From Streptomyces lavendulae subsp. lavendulae (lineage in GTDB: Bacteria > Actinomycetota > Actinomycetes > Streptomycetales > Streptomycetaceae): a stretch of DNA of 64,000 bases. Location of the stretch: the NCBI RefSeq assembly GCF_002803845.1, contig NZ_CP024986.1, positions 1 through 64,000 of the forward strand, in the 5' to 3' direction. The notes under the pieces were generated by a model. The model made no database searches. It was not told where the DNA came from and worked only from the letters and a program-made list of their open reading frames with translations. Shown here in pieces: positions 33,037 to 41,328 of this stretch (position 1 is the stretch's first letter; each line of letters starts with the position of its first letter). A program made the position numbers and the translations under genes.

Positions 33037-33407
33037 GGGCCGGCCGCCCCGTCGGGCGTGCCGGACGGGGCCGCCGGGTGCTCGTTCCCTTCGGACTTGC
33101 GCCACTTGGTGTGCCGCAGCACGACCTGTTCGGGGCAGACGGCGCTGAGGAACCGTCCGATGTGCATGGCGAGGCGTTCCTCGGCCAGTGCGTAGAGGAT
33201 GCGGTTGCCGTCGCGTCGTTCGGTGACCAGCCCCGCCCCCTTGAGCACTCCGAGGTGCCGGGAGATGGAGGGCGCGCTGATCGCGAACCGGCTCGCGATC
33301 TCGCCGGCCGCGAGCTCGCCGCCCCGCAGGTCTTCGAGGATCTGACGCCTCGTGGGGTCGGCCAGCGCCCGGAACGCGCCCGCCTCGTCTTCGCTTGATG
33401 TGCCCAT
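33033..33407 (-). CDS. ArsR-family winged-helix repressor
   Basis: 124 residues. FRALADPTRRQILEDLRGGE, LAAGEIASRFAISAPSISRH and LGVLKGAGLVTERRDGNRIL form the ArsR winged helix (residues about 12-75). No Cys pair of metal-sensing ArsR proteins (no ELCVCDL motif), so it is of the non-metal YczG/SdpR-like kind. First gene of a four-gene operon; an inverted repeat TTAGC...GCTAA just upstream is the likely operator. Confidence 0.88.
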   Translation of the reverse strand: MGTSSEDEAGAFRALADPTRRQILEDLRGGELAAGEIASRFAISAPSISRHLGVLKGAGLVTERRDGNRILYALAEERLAMHIGRFLSAVCPEQVVLRHTKWRKSEGNEHPAAPSGTPDGAAGP

Positions 33408-33417
33408 GCAGCGGAAC

Positions 33418-33433
33418 TTAGCACATTAGCTAA
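33418..33433. promoter_or_regulatory. probable ArsR operator
   Basis: TTAGCACATTAGCTAA: half-sites TTAGC and GCTAA, 11 nt upstream of the arsR start in an AT-rich patch, ideal for autorepression. Confidence 0.65.
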
Positions 33434-33462
33434 ATACGAAAATAGGGTGTGGGTGACGTTGC

Positions 33463-34188
33463 TCAGCGGGGCGGCTCGCAGCGGCGGGGAAGGGTCACGG
33501 TGCCGGGGCGGTGCTCGAAGGTGTCCATGACCAGCCACTCGTCCAGTTCGGGGTCGTAGAGGTTCTGGACCCCGAACTGCAGCACCTGCCAGAAGGTGCC
33601 CGGATCGCGCTCGTCCACGTAGATGTCGCCCAGCGCGAGCGGCAGGCGGGGATGGTTCCCGGGCGGCAGTTGCGGGAGGACCACGCCCACCCTCCAGTGG
33701 TTCACGCGCCGTTGCGGCGTGCGCCGCAGGGTCTCCGGCCCGACGAACCTGGCGTTCTCGAACCCCTGGTTCAGCGCCTCCAGGTTGAAGCCCGGGATGC
33801 GCGAGCAGGGATGCTCGGTCAGGCCGGGCCATTTGTACGTCAGCGTGTAGAGCGTGTCGTGGTAGATCAGGTTGGTGAACCAGATCGGGTACTGGGGGCC
33901 GCCGGCCGTCATCTGGCTGTCACCGTCCCGCCCCTCCCAGGTGAACGGGACCTCGATGTCCAGGTCACGGACGATCCACTTGCCCTTGCCGCGGAAGTCG
34001 CGGGGCAGGCGGGGCGGGGGCGGCGTCGGGGAGGCCTGCTGACGCGTGGCCGTGGTGGCGAACGGCGGTACGGTCCCGGCACCGGTTCGGGGCGCGGCGG
34101 CGACCGGTGGCGGAGCCGCCAGTACGAGGGCGGCCACTCCGGCAAGGGCGGCGGACGTGACCGTCCGACGCGTGCCTCTCCAACCCAT
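33463..34188 (-). CDS. secreted protein, unknown function
   Basis: 241 residues from ATG 34188 (GAGGGAGACC upstream). Signal peptide TSAALAGVAALVLAAPPPVA cleaved near AAA. Pro-rich linker, then a compact domain with IVRDLDIEVPFTWEGRDGD, PIWFTNLIYHDTLYTLTYKW, RVNHWRVGVVLPQLPPGNHP and LYDPELDEWLVMDTFEHRP. Two cysteines. No recognised family. Exported, probably monomeric; regulated alone. Confidence 0.7.
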   Translation of the reverse strand: MGWRGTRRTVTSAALAGVAALVLAAPPPVAAAPRTGAGTVPPFATTATRQQASPTPPPPRLPRDFRGKGKWIVRDLDIEVPFTWEGRDGDSQMTAGGPQYPIWFTNLIYHDTLYTLTYKWPGLTEHPCSRIPGFNLEALNQGFENARFVGPETLRRTPQRRVNHWRVGVVLPQLPPGNHPRLPLALGDIYVDERDPGTFWQVLQFGVQNLYDPELDEWLVMDTFEHRPGTVTLPRRCEPPR

Positions 34189-34299
34189 GGTCTCCCTCGG
34201 CTGTCGTGTCGGCGCCGTCATGGCGCGAGGACAATCACGGTGATTCTGGGACACCGTCCCCGGAATTGAGGATTCCGAAACCGGCGGCAGGGCTGGTCC

Positions 34300-35820
34300 C
34301 TACTCGCGGACGCCCGCGGCTTCGACCGCCCGTCGGCGGGTCGCGCGCCGGGCCGCTCGCGACGCGGTGACCACGGTGACGAGGGCGCAGAGTGCGACGG
34401 TCGCGACGGTCGGGGTCCAGGGGATGACCGTCGGCGCGCCGGTCACCAGCCTGTTCAGCGAGGCGTGCTGGGTCACCGCGGTGAGGCCGGTGGCCACGGC
34501 GGCGAGTACGGCGGCCACGGCCACCGCCACGGCCGACTCGGCCACGGCCACCCCCACGATCTGGCCGCGCACCGCGCCGGCCAGCCCGAGCAGGGCGAAC
34601 TCCCGCCGCCTCCCGGCCATCGCCATGATCAGGGTGTTGGCGACCGCGATCAGCGCGTAGGCCAGCGCTATGCCCAGGACGACCACCGCGGCGTTGTCCG
34701 TCTGCTCCGCGGCGTGCGCGCGCTGGGCCTCCAGGTAGGCGTCGTAGGTCATGAGCCGTGCGCCGGAGCCGGCCAGGGCCCGTTCGACCGCCGCCGTCTG
34801 CCGCTCGTCGAGCGGCAGGCCCGTGCCCGCGCTGGAGTCGAGGTAGACCCTGCTGGGCGTCATCGCGCCGGTCAGCGACGCGGACAGGTAGGTGTCGTCG
34901 CCATTCAGGCCGCGTGCGACGACCGCGGCGATGACGGTCGGTACCCGCGCGCCGGTGGGCAGGGTGACCACCCGGTCCCCGACCGAGAGCCCGTCGGACT
35001 CGGCCGCGTGTTCGTCGATGACGAGGAAGTCCTCGGGCGGCGAGGTGAGCGAGCCGGAGAGCACGGGCGGGGTGACGGTGGCGCCCAGGGCCGCCGCGGG
35101 CACCGCGTTCGTGCTCAGCGAGTCGATCTGCTCTCCTTCCGCGGTGCCGATCCGGATGTTCATCGAGGTGACCGGGGTGATGCGGACGCCGGGCACGGCC
35201 GCCAGCCGCGCCAGCGTCCCGGAGTCGATCCCGGGCCCGCCGGGGACCACCACGTTCGCCGCGTGGATCTCCTGCCGCTGGCGGGCCAGCACCACGGCGT
35301 CACCGGACTTCTGCACCGTCAGCAGGGTGGCGACCAGCCCGACGGCCCCCACGATCGGGGCCACGGTGGCGGCCGTGCGCCGCCGGGAGGTGAGGACGTT
35401 CTCGCGCACCAGCAGCGGACCGGCCTTCGCCGAGCCGCGCAGCGGGCCGACCAGCAGCCGGACGACCGGCCGCAGCAGGATCGGCGCCAGCAGGGCGACC
35501 GCGCCCACGTACAGGACCGGGACCGCCTCGTACTTGCGGGCGCTCGCCGCGAGGTGCGGCTCGGTCCGGCCGATGACGGTCCCCGCGACGACCGCGCCGA
35601 TCAGCATCCCGGTCCCCAGCAGCCACCGCACCGGCGTCATCCCGCGGCGTTCCACCGCGCTCTCGCGCAGGACCTCGATGGGCCGGACCAGCGAGACCCG
35701 GACCAGGGTGGCGGCCGAGCCGGCCAGCGCCGCGGCCACGCCGATGACGAAGGAGACCAGCAGGGGCAGGGGGTCGACGGGGATGGTGAACCAGGACGGG
35801 GCCACGTCGTGGTCGAGCAT
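34300..35820 (-). pseudogene. FtsX-type ABC permease lacking its N-terminal third
   Basis: About 505 codons matching the C-terminal two thirds of a two-domain FtsX/MacB permease: helices LLVSFVIGVAAALAGSAATL, LLGTGMLIGAVVAGTVIG, VLYVGAVALLAPILLRP, the extracellular part (DFLVIDEHAAESDGLSVGDR) and the last FtsX domain with VVVLGIALAYALIAVANTLI. Complete actinobacterial homologues have ~800-850 residues and a partner ATPase. The 5' part and the ATPase gene are missing, and the frame is joined to an unrelated gene upstream. Non-functional as a transporter. Confidence 0.65.
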
Positions 35821-35877
35821 CCAGGAGCGCAGCGGTACGGCGCACCGGGCCGGTGTGCGGCAGGTTCGGCCGGAGGG

Positions 35878-36465
35878 TCATGCCGACGGGCGGTCCTCCC
35901 AGGGGCGCACCCGTCCGACGACACGGAGCCGGTCGCCCTCGGGAGCCCGCAGCGCGGCGAGTACGCCCGTACCGATCTCCCCGTGGTCGAGCCACCGGGT
36001 GTGCGGCCCGTCACCGGTGAATCCTAGGACGACGGTGCGGTGGCGGGTCCGGCGGTCGAAGGCTTCGGGCGGCCGGGGTGGGGGTGCGGTGGGAGCCAGG
36101 GCTCCGCTGCCGACGACCTCGATCACCGACGCGTCCTGGGCCAGGGTGTCGGCGACGGCGGCATACGCGTGCGGCCGGCCCTCGGCGTGAACCCACAGCA
36201 CGGCCTGCCGGAACGGTCCCGTACGCGCGGCGGCACGGCGCAGGGTACGGGCGAACCGCTCGGGCTCGGTGTAGTCCGCGCCGACGGGTATCAGCACGCC
36301 GCCGGCCGTGCCAAGGCTCCCGAAGGCGGCCGGGGCGGGGGGATTGCGCGACACGACCACGGTGGTGAGCCCCTCACGGACCAGGGCGCCCACGACTCCG
36401 GCCAGCATCCCCGTACCGCCGACCACCAGGACCGGGCTTGCGACAGCCGGCTCGGTGACATCCAT
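35878..36465 (-). CDS. NAD(P)-binding Rossmann-fold protein (short-chain dehydrogenase-like)
   Basis: 195 residues from ATG 36465. VLVVGGTGMLAGVVGALVRE is a glycine-rich Rossmann loop, then TTVVVSRNPP and VGADYTEPERFARTLRRAAA. A degenerate SDR-like order continues: AVLWVHAEGRP, IEVVGSGALAPT. No Tyr-x-x-x-Lys pair is evident, so it may bind nucleotide without being a classical reductase. Just upstream of the broken FtsX gene, perhaps brought there by the same rearrangement. Confidence 0.65.
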   Translation of the reverse strand: MDVTEPAVASPVLVVGGTGMLAGVVGALVREGLTTVVVSRNPPAPAAFGSLGTAGGVLIPVGADYTEPERFARTLRRAAARTGPFRQAVLWVHAEGRPHAYAAVADTLAQDASVIEVVGSGALAPTAPPPRPPEAFDRRTRHRTVVLGFTGDGPHTRWLDHGEIGTGVLAALRAPEGDRLRVVGRVRPWEDRPSA

Positions 36466-36603
36466 TCCGGCATGCTCGCATGGGTCGGCGGATTCCTTTC
36501 CGCGCCGAAGCGGGGCCGTCGCCGTCCACTTCGGTGAGCGGCGGGTTCCTTCCTGCGCCGAAATCCGCACCGCGATGTCCCGATTGTTCGCCGGGGGCCT
36601 TGC

Positions 36604-37269
36604 TCAGACTGCGGGAACGGCGTCCTTCGCGGAGGTGTGCCAGTTGGTGACGACCGGCTTGTCCACGGTGATGGTGCCCACGGGGAGGGATTCCGGGTTG
36701 GGGTCGCTGTCACCGACCGCGACGATGATGCTGTTGAATTCCTTGCCGCCGTTCGCCTTCGTGGTCTTCGGGTTCACCCCTGCGTAGGCGGCGGTGTTCC
36801 CGGTCAGCGTGATCTGCTTGCCGGCGGCCTGCTCCGCGGGACCGGCCTGGGTGCCGTCGGAACCGAACGCGACGGTGGGCAGCGCGGCCGGCAGGACGCA
36901 GGTGATCCCCGCCTTCGCCTTCGCGGTGATCAGGATGTATCCGCCCGCCTGGGTCTCGGACTTGGTGCTCCAGGAGATGTCGTTCGCGCCGCAGACCTGC
37001 CCGACCGGCTTCTTCTCGCCGTTGCCGCTGTCGGCACCGGAGCCGGTCCCGCCCTTGGTCCCCTTGCCCGCGGTGCCGGACCCCTTCGAGGCGCCCGCGG
37101 CCGGCGAGCCGGCCGGGGCGGCCGCGCCGGCGGCCGCGGGGGTGGAAGCGGAACCCTGCGCGGCGCCCGCGCCGGCGGCCGCGTCCGTGTCCTGGCACGC
37201 CGTCATCAACAGGGCGCCGCACGCTACGGCCGTGGAGACGAGGAGGGCCTTGCGACGGTTGCCGGACAT
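36604..37269 (-). CDS. DUF4232-type lipoprotein
   Basis: 221 residues from ATG 37269 (AAGGGG upstream). Signal peptide ALLVSTAVACGALLMTAC ends in a lipobox (L-M-T-A-C), so the mature N-terminal Cys is probably lipidated. An Ala/Gly/Ser-rich linker of ~70 residues leads to a DUF4232 beta domain: CGANDISWSTKSETQAGGYI, LITAKAKAGITCVLPAALP and EFNSIIVAVGDSD. Widespread Streptomyces envelope proteins of unknown role. Confidence 0.82.
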   Translation of the reverse strand: MSGNRRKALLVSTAVACGALLMTACQDTDAAAGAGAAQGSASTPAAAGAAAPAGSPAAGASKGSGTAGKGTKGGTGSGADSGNGEKKPVGQVCGANDISWSTKSETQAGGYILITAKAKAGITCVLPAALPTVAFGSDGTQAGPAEQAAGKQITLTGNTAAYAGVNPKTTKANGGKEFNSIIVAVGDSDPNPESLPVGTITVDKPVVTNWHTSAKDAVPAV

Positions 37270-37447
37270 GAAATCCCCTTGGGTGAAAGGTGCATGATGC
37301 ACGGGTGCTGTTCGATCACTATGAGGGAGCTGTGAGCCGCGGGGATACCGGCGTCTTCGTTCCAGGACAACGCTGTCGCAGACCGGTTACATGATCGCGA
37401 CGAACCCCTCGGGCGCGGCAGCATGGCCGGTTTTATCGAACGCGTGA

Positions 37448-37813
37448 ACGGCTCAGCTGTCCTCCCCCGTCCCACCGGCCCTGGCCGGCGAGGTACTGCG
37501 CGCCCGCTACGCCGGCCGGCTGCCGGCCTCCCTCCGCGACCTGGCCGGTCCCGTCTCGGGCCCGGTCGAGCTGCCGCTCCACGTGGCCTGGTCCGGGCTG
37601 CGGACGTACGACCTGGACCGGCCCCGCCAGCGCATGAGCCTCTACCGCACGGTGCTCGCCGAGGGTCAGTACGAGGACCTCGTCGCCTTCCTCGACCGCG
37701 ATCTGCTCACCGCGCAGTGGCCGGCCCTGCGCACCCTGGTCAGCCGGCACGTCCGGCAGGTGTGGGAGGAACGCTTCCCGCAGCTCGCGGCCGGGGCGTC
37801 GTCCGCCGCGTGA
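37448..37813 (+). pseudogene. hypothetical gene with defective 5' end
   Basis: A protein-like frame reads EVLRARYAGRLPASL, VELPLHVAWSGLRTYDLDRP, RMSLYRTVLAEGQYEDLVAF and LRTLVSRHVRQVWEERFPQL before the stop at 37813. It is preceded by an in-frame stop at 37445 with no ATG, GTG or TTG before 37583, so either the start was lost or a frameshift joins it to the GTG at 37444 in another frame. Conserved-looking helical protein; no function known. Confidence 0.45.
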
Positions 37814-37996
37814 ACCTCAGCGGACTGCACCGGCGGCTGCCGGCCGCCTGCCGGGCGCGGGCCTGCCGGGCCCGCCGCAAGCCGGGGGTCGAGGGCGGCG
37901 GGGCCGCCGACGGCGCGTGGCGAAACACGGTCCCGTCACGAAATCCCCCGTGCGGGCCCGCGGGGGCGGGGCGGATCGCCGACGAGGACCACCGGC

Positions 37997-38263
37997 TCAG
38001 AGGCCTTCGATCTCCAGCCGGACCGATCGTCCGTCCGCGAAGCCCAGCAGGTGACGGGTTCTCGGCATCTCGTAGGCCCTCGTTCCGTCGGGGGAGGACA
38101 CCGTCGCCGTCCAGGCCGGAGAGATGAGGGTGAGGCGCGTCCGGAGGTAGACACGGTGGTCGAAGAGCCAGGCCTGCACGGGGCCGCCGCGCACGGTCAA
38201 CGCCACGGCCCGCCTCGGGACCACTCCCTCCAGGACGTTCAGCAGCGTGACGTGTTGTGCCAT
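37997..38263 (-). CDS. small hypothetical protein
   Basis: 88 residues: MAQHVTLLNVLEGVVPRRAV, then alternating beta-strands with VQAWLFDHRVYLRTRLTLI and the end SVRLEIEGL. Looks like a small beta-barrel. No known motif. 33 bp downstream of the membrane protein gene on the same strand. Confidence 0.6.
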   Translation of the reverse strand: MAQHVTLLNVLEGVVPRRAVALTVRGGPVQAWLFDHRVYLRTRLTLISPAWTATVSSPDGTRAYEMPRTRHLLGFADGRSVRLEIEGL

Positions 38264-38295
38264 ACGGGAACCCTACGTCCGGGGCGGGCCGCCGC

Positions 38296-39138
38296 CTACG
38301 GTCGTTCGAAGGCCTGGAGCACGCCGCCGATCGAGAAGCACAACGCGCCGCACAGGGTGCCCCAGTTGGCGATGTCGGCGTTGATCAGGCTGCCGGTGGC
38401 GGGACGGGTGAACGCGGCCAGCGCGGAGACCATGAAGAGCACCGACCCGCACTGGTTCACCGCGACGACCCACCAGCCGAGGCTGCGCGAGCGCAGGCAC
38501 GGCCGGGCCCGGTGGCAGATCTCGACGAACGCGAGGTGCCCCGAGGCCAGGAACAGCAGGCAGCCGACCACGTCGGGGGTCCAGATCAGCCGGTTGGTCT
38601 GCTGGACGGTGAGCCCCTGGAGGAAGGAGTCCAACAGGTTGACGCCGAACACGAGCGTGCCGACGAACAGCACGAAGGCGCTCAGCCAGGCCACGCGCAT
38701 CGGTTCGTACCCCCACCACCGCCAGCCGGCCGTGACCAGCGGGCCGCCCCCGTGGGTGTGGCGGGGCGCATTCAGTACCTGCAGGAGCGAGGTGTAGCCC
38801 CCGGTGTTGAAGAACAGGCCGCCCGCGAAGTAGATCGCGGCGCTCTCCAGCGGGTCACCCGAGCCGAACTGGGCCACGGCGGCGCCGAGGGCGAAGAGCG
38901 CTCCGCCGATGACGAACGCGGCCGAGGCGACGGCGTTGAGCCTGCGCAGCCTGCCGACGGCTTCGGCGTCGGCCGCCGGGGACAGGGTGAGCGCGTCTCC
39001 CGGGCCGCGGACCGACAGGGCCCCGCGCCTGCGGGCGACCCGCGACTCCCACACCACCGTTCCCCCTTCGGGGCGGTGCCAGGTGAGCCGGGTGGTGAAG
39101 GGTCCCGCGCCTTCGGCGCGCTGCTCGGGCTGTCCCAC
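38296..39138 (-). CDS. integral membrane protein (YrhK-like)
   Basis: 280 residues. A soluble N-terminal ~60 residues precede about eight transmembrane helices, e.g. VASAAFVIGGALFALGAAVA, VAWLSAFVLFVGTLVFGVNL and WGTLCGALCFSIGGVLQAFE. The repeated pattern of a helix followed by G-x-x-x-F-x-x-GG (FVIGGALF, CFSIGGVLQ) recalls YrhK-type membrane proteins found in other actinobacteria. Function unknown. Followed by a small gene that may be co-expressed. Confidence 0.7.
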   Translation of the reverse strand: MGQPEQRAEGAGPFTTRLTWHRPEGGTVVWESRVARRRGALSVRGPGDALTLSPAADAEAVGRLRRLNAVASAAFVIGGALFALGAAVAQFGSGDPLESAAIYFAGGLFFNTGGYTSLLQVLNAPRHTHGGGPLVTAGWRWWGYEPMRVAWLSAFVLFVGTLVFGVNLLDSFLQGLTVQQTNRLIWTPDVVGCLLFLASGHLAFVEICHRARPCLRSRSLGWWVVAVNQCGSVLFMVSALAAFTRPATGSLINADIANWGTLCGALCFSIGGVLQAFERP

Positions 39139-39211
39139 GGCCCGAGCGTAGACCTGCGGGCGGCCCGGGGTGGGGCAGGCCCGCCGTGCGGCGGCGAGGT
39201 CGCGCCGGGCG

Positions 39212-40312
39212 TCAGCCCGCGGCCCGCCCGTCGCCGAACACCTCCTCGACGAGCCGCTGCGTCGCCTGCTGGAACGGGACCGCCAGGGACAGCCCGGCGT
39301 CGTCCACGTAGTTCAGTGCGGCGGTCAGGGTCGTGCTGCCGTCGGGCGTGCTGTACAGCAGTGCCGCGTGACCGGCGATGCCGCCGTTGTGGGTGATGAC
39401 CGTGCCCTCCCCGTCCGGGCCGGGCTGTACGAACACCCCCAGGCCGTAGCCCGCCTTGGGGTGCGGCTCGCACATCTCGGCAAGCAGCGGGGCCGGCAGG
39501 AGCCTGCCGCCCAGCAGTGCGGAGACGAAGGTGTGGAGGTCCCGGGTGGTCGAGATCATGTCGCCGCCGGTGGAGATCCAGGAGGGGTTCTGGCGGGTGA
39601 CGTCGACCGTCTTGCGTTCGCCGTCCTCCTCGTACCGGTAGTAGGCGTGGGCGTGCGGTTCGGGGACCTCCGTGCGGGTGTCCGGCACCAGGGTGTCCGT
39701 CAGGCCGAGCGGCCCCAGGACGAGCCGCTGCATCTCCTCGGCCAGCGAGCGGCCGGTGACCCTTTCGATCAGCAGCCGGGCCAGTACGTAGTTGGTGTTG
39801 GAGTAGCTCCAGTCCGTCCCCGGCTCGAACCGCGCCGGCTCGGACAGCGCCAGCCGTACCAGTTCCTCCGGCAGGTAGGTCTTGAACCGGTTCTCCACCC
39901 ACTCGCGACCCTGCCAGGGGATGCCGGGCACGACCGTCCCGTCGTCGAGGTACTCGCCGGTGAAGTTGAAGACGCCGCTGGTGTGCTGGAGCAGCATCCG
40001 TACGGTGATCCGCGGGTCCAGCCCGAGTTCGGGCAGGTGGCCGGCCACCGCGTCGTCGAGCCCGGTCCTGCCCTCCGCCACCAGCCGGAGCACCGCGGTG
40101 GCGGTGAACGGCTTGGTGACGCTGCCCACCCGGAGGTATCCGTCGACGGGCGGCGGGGCGCTGTCGCCCCGTTCGGCGACGCCGGCTGCGGCGACCCACT
40201 CGCCCCGGTGGTCGTTCACGCGCAGGTGCACCCCGGTGAAACCGGAATCGATCATCTCCTGGATGACCTTCCGCAGCTCCGGGCGGTCCTGGACGGTGGG
40301 GGTGACGGACAT
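39212..40312 (-). CDS. class C beta-lactamase-like serine hydrolase
   Basis: 366 residues without a signal peptide. Catalytic signatures: RVGSVTKPFTATAVLRLVAE (S-x-x-K, Ser about residue 64), WSYSNTNYVLARLLIE (Y-x-N) and THNGGIAGHAALLYS (HxG). Typical of Streptomyces D-alanyl-D-alanine carboxypeptidase/esterase-like members rather than true beta-lactamases. Absence of a signal suggests a cytoplasmic esterase or amidase. Monocistronic or with the DUF4097 gene 63 bp downstream. Confidence 0.85.
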   Translation of the reverse strand: MSVTPTVQDRPELRKVIQEMIDSGFTGVHLRVNDHRGEWVAAAGVAERGDSAPPPVDGYLRVGSVTKPFTATAVLRLVAEGRTGLDDAVAGHLPELGLDPRITVRMLLQHTSGVFNFTGEYLDDGTVVPGIPWQGREWVENRFKTYLPEELVRLALSEPARFEPGTDWSYSNTNYVLARLLIERVTGRSLAEEMQRLVLGPLGLTDTLVPDTRTEVPEPHAHAYYRYEEDGERKTVDVTRQNPSWISTGGDMISTTRDLHTFVSALLGGRLLPAPLLAEMCEPHPKAGYGLGVFVQPGPDGEGTVITHNGGIAGHAALLYSTPDGSTTLTAALNYVDDAGLSLAVPFQQATQRLVEEVFGDGRAAG

Positions 40313-40344
40313 GGTGGTGTGCTCCCTGAAGGTGAGGGCGGCTC

Positions 40345-40389
40345 GGGTCGAAGGCTGCGGGTCGAAGGCTGCGGGTCAGAGGCTGCGGG
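40345..40389 (+). repeat. 14-bp tandem repeat
   Basis: Three units of GGGTCGAAGGCTGC (the third with two changes) between the serine hydrolase start and the DUF4097 stop, running into the last codons of the latter. The repeat is likely a product of slippage. Confidence 0.7.
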
Positions 40390-41047
40390 CGGTGATGTCG
40401 CCGTAGGAGGTGGTGGCGTGGATGTCGAGGGCGGCGTGGGCGCCGTCGGTGTTGCCGAGGGCGTTGTGGACGCGGCCGTGGGCGGTGCCGGCGTCGAGGG
40501 TGGCGGAGGTCCCGCGGGCGGCGCCGACGGTGATGTCCCCGTGCTCGGTGCGCAGTTCGACGGTGCCTCGGTGGGCCTCGGCGATACGGAGGTGGCCCTT
40601 CTGGGTGCTGATCCGGGCGGGGCCGGTGAGGCGGCCTACGGTGATGTCGCCGGCCTGGACGGTCAGGTGGGTGCTCGCGCTCTCGTCGAGCTCGACGGTG
40701 GCCTGAGCGCCTTCGAAGGTCACGTCGCCGAGGCGTCCGACGCCGCGGAGTTCGGCGGCGGCCGCCTTCGCCTCTACGTGGGAGCCGGCGGGGAGCTGGA
40801 CGGTCAGCTCGACGGATCCGGAGTTGCCGAGCAGCCGGTTGCCGGCCTCGGCGGCCCCGATGCGCAGGACTCCGTCGGCGTATTCGACCGTGGTCCGCTC
40901 GGCGGCCTTCACGTCGCGGCTCTTGGAGCCGTCGGCGGGCCGGACCTCGACGGTGGTGCCGGCCCGGTCGGCGGCGACGAGCCGGATGCGTCCGGCGGGG
41001 ATGTCGAGGACGACGGAGACCGGGGCGGTGGTGTCGAACTTCTGCAT
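40376..41047 (-). CDS. DUF4097 beta-strand repeat protein
   Basis: 223 residues from ATG 41047. Regularly repeated beta-strand units (VVLDIPAGRIRLVAADRAGT, VELRTEHGDITVGAARGTSA, LDIHATTSYGDITARSL) identify the adhesin-like DUF4097 beta-helix. No signal peptide or transmembrane helix, so it is cytoplasmic. In Streptomyces such genes are often paired with a small HTH regulator; none is present here. The upstream region has GTTGC/GCAAC sites that may bind a distant regulator. Confidence 0.8.
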   Translation of the reverse strand: MQKFDTTAPVSVVLDIPAGRIRLVAADRAGTTVEVRPADGSKSRDVKAAERTTVEYADGVLRIGAAEAGNRLLGNSGSVELTVQLPAGSHVEAKAAAAELRGVGRLGDVTFEGAQATVELDESASTHLTVQAGDITVGRLTGPARISTQKGHLRIAEAHRGTVELRTEHGDITVGAARGTSATLDAGTAHGRVHNALGNTDGAHAALDIHATTSYGDITARSL

Positions 41048-41086
41048 GATGCTTTCCTTCACCTCGTTGTTTCTGATGATGGAAAG

Positions 41087-41215
41087 CTACGTTGCGTTCA
41101 TGGAGTTGGCAACACATTCGTTGCGTCAGATCTGTATATACGCAGGTAGAAGATGCGAAATCGTTGCAACGGCGCTGAGCGTAATGCAACGTCAGCCGTG
41201 CAGGGCGTTGCAATG
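41087..41215. promoter_or_regulatory. operator-like GTTGC/GCAAC cluster upstream of DUF4097
   Basis: AT-richer region with repeated half-sites: GTTGCGTTC and GGCAAC near 41091-41113, CGTTGCGTC, ATCGTTGCAACGG near 41160-41172 (contains palindrome CGTTGCAACG) and AATGCAACG near 41183-41191. Suggests one regulator binding several sites. Confidence 0.5.
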
Positions 41216-41259
41216 GGGCGAGAGTGAACGCTATGGCGACCGGTCCGGGGCAGCACGAA

Positions 41260-41298
41260 GGCCCGCCCCCGCGGCACGATGGCCGCGGGGACGGGCCC
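41260..41298. terminator. GC-rich hairpin
   Basis: 16-nt arms GGCCCGCCCCCGCGGC and GGCCGCGGGGACGGGCC pair with few mismatches around ACGAT, immediately after the stop of the mycothiol-dependent enzyme on the minus strand. A typical Streptomyces terminator without a T-run. Confidence 0.65.
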
Positions 41299-41328
41299 GC
41301 TGTGATGCCCGGGGTCCCCGTCGCTGTC

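Noticed and set aside
39212..40312. True beta-lactamase resistance gene
   Set aside because: SxxK and YxN are present but there is no signal peptide, and the HNG variant and context fit a general serine hydrolase.
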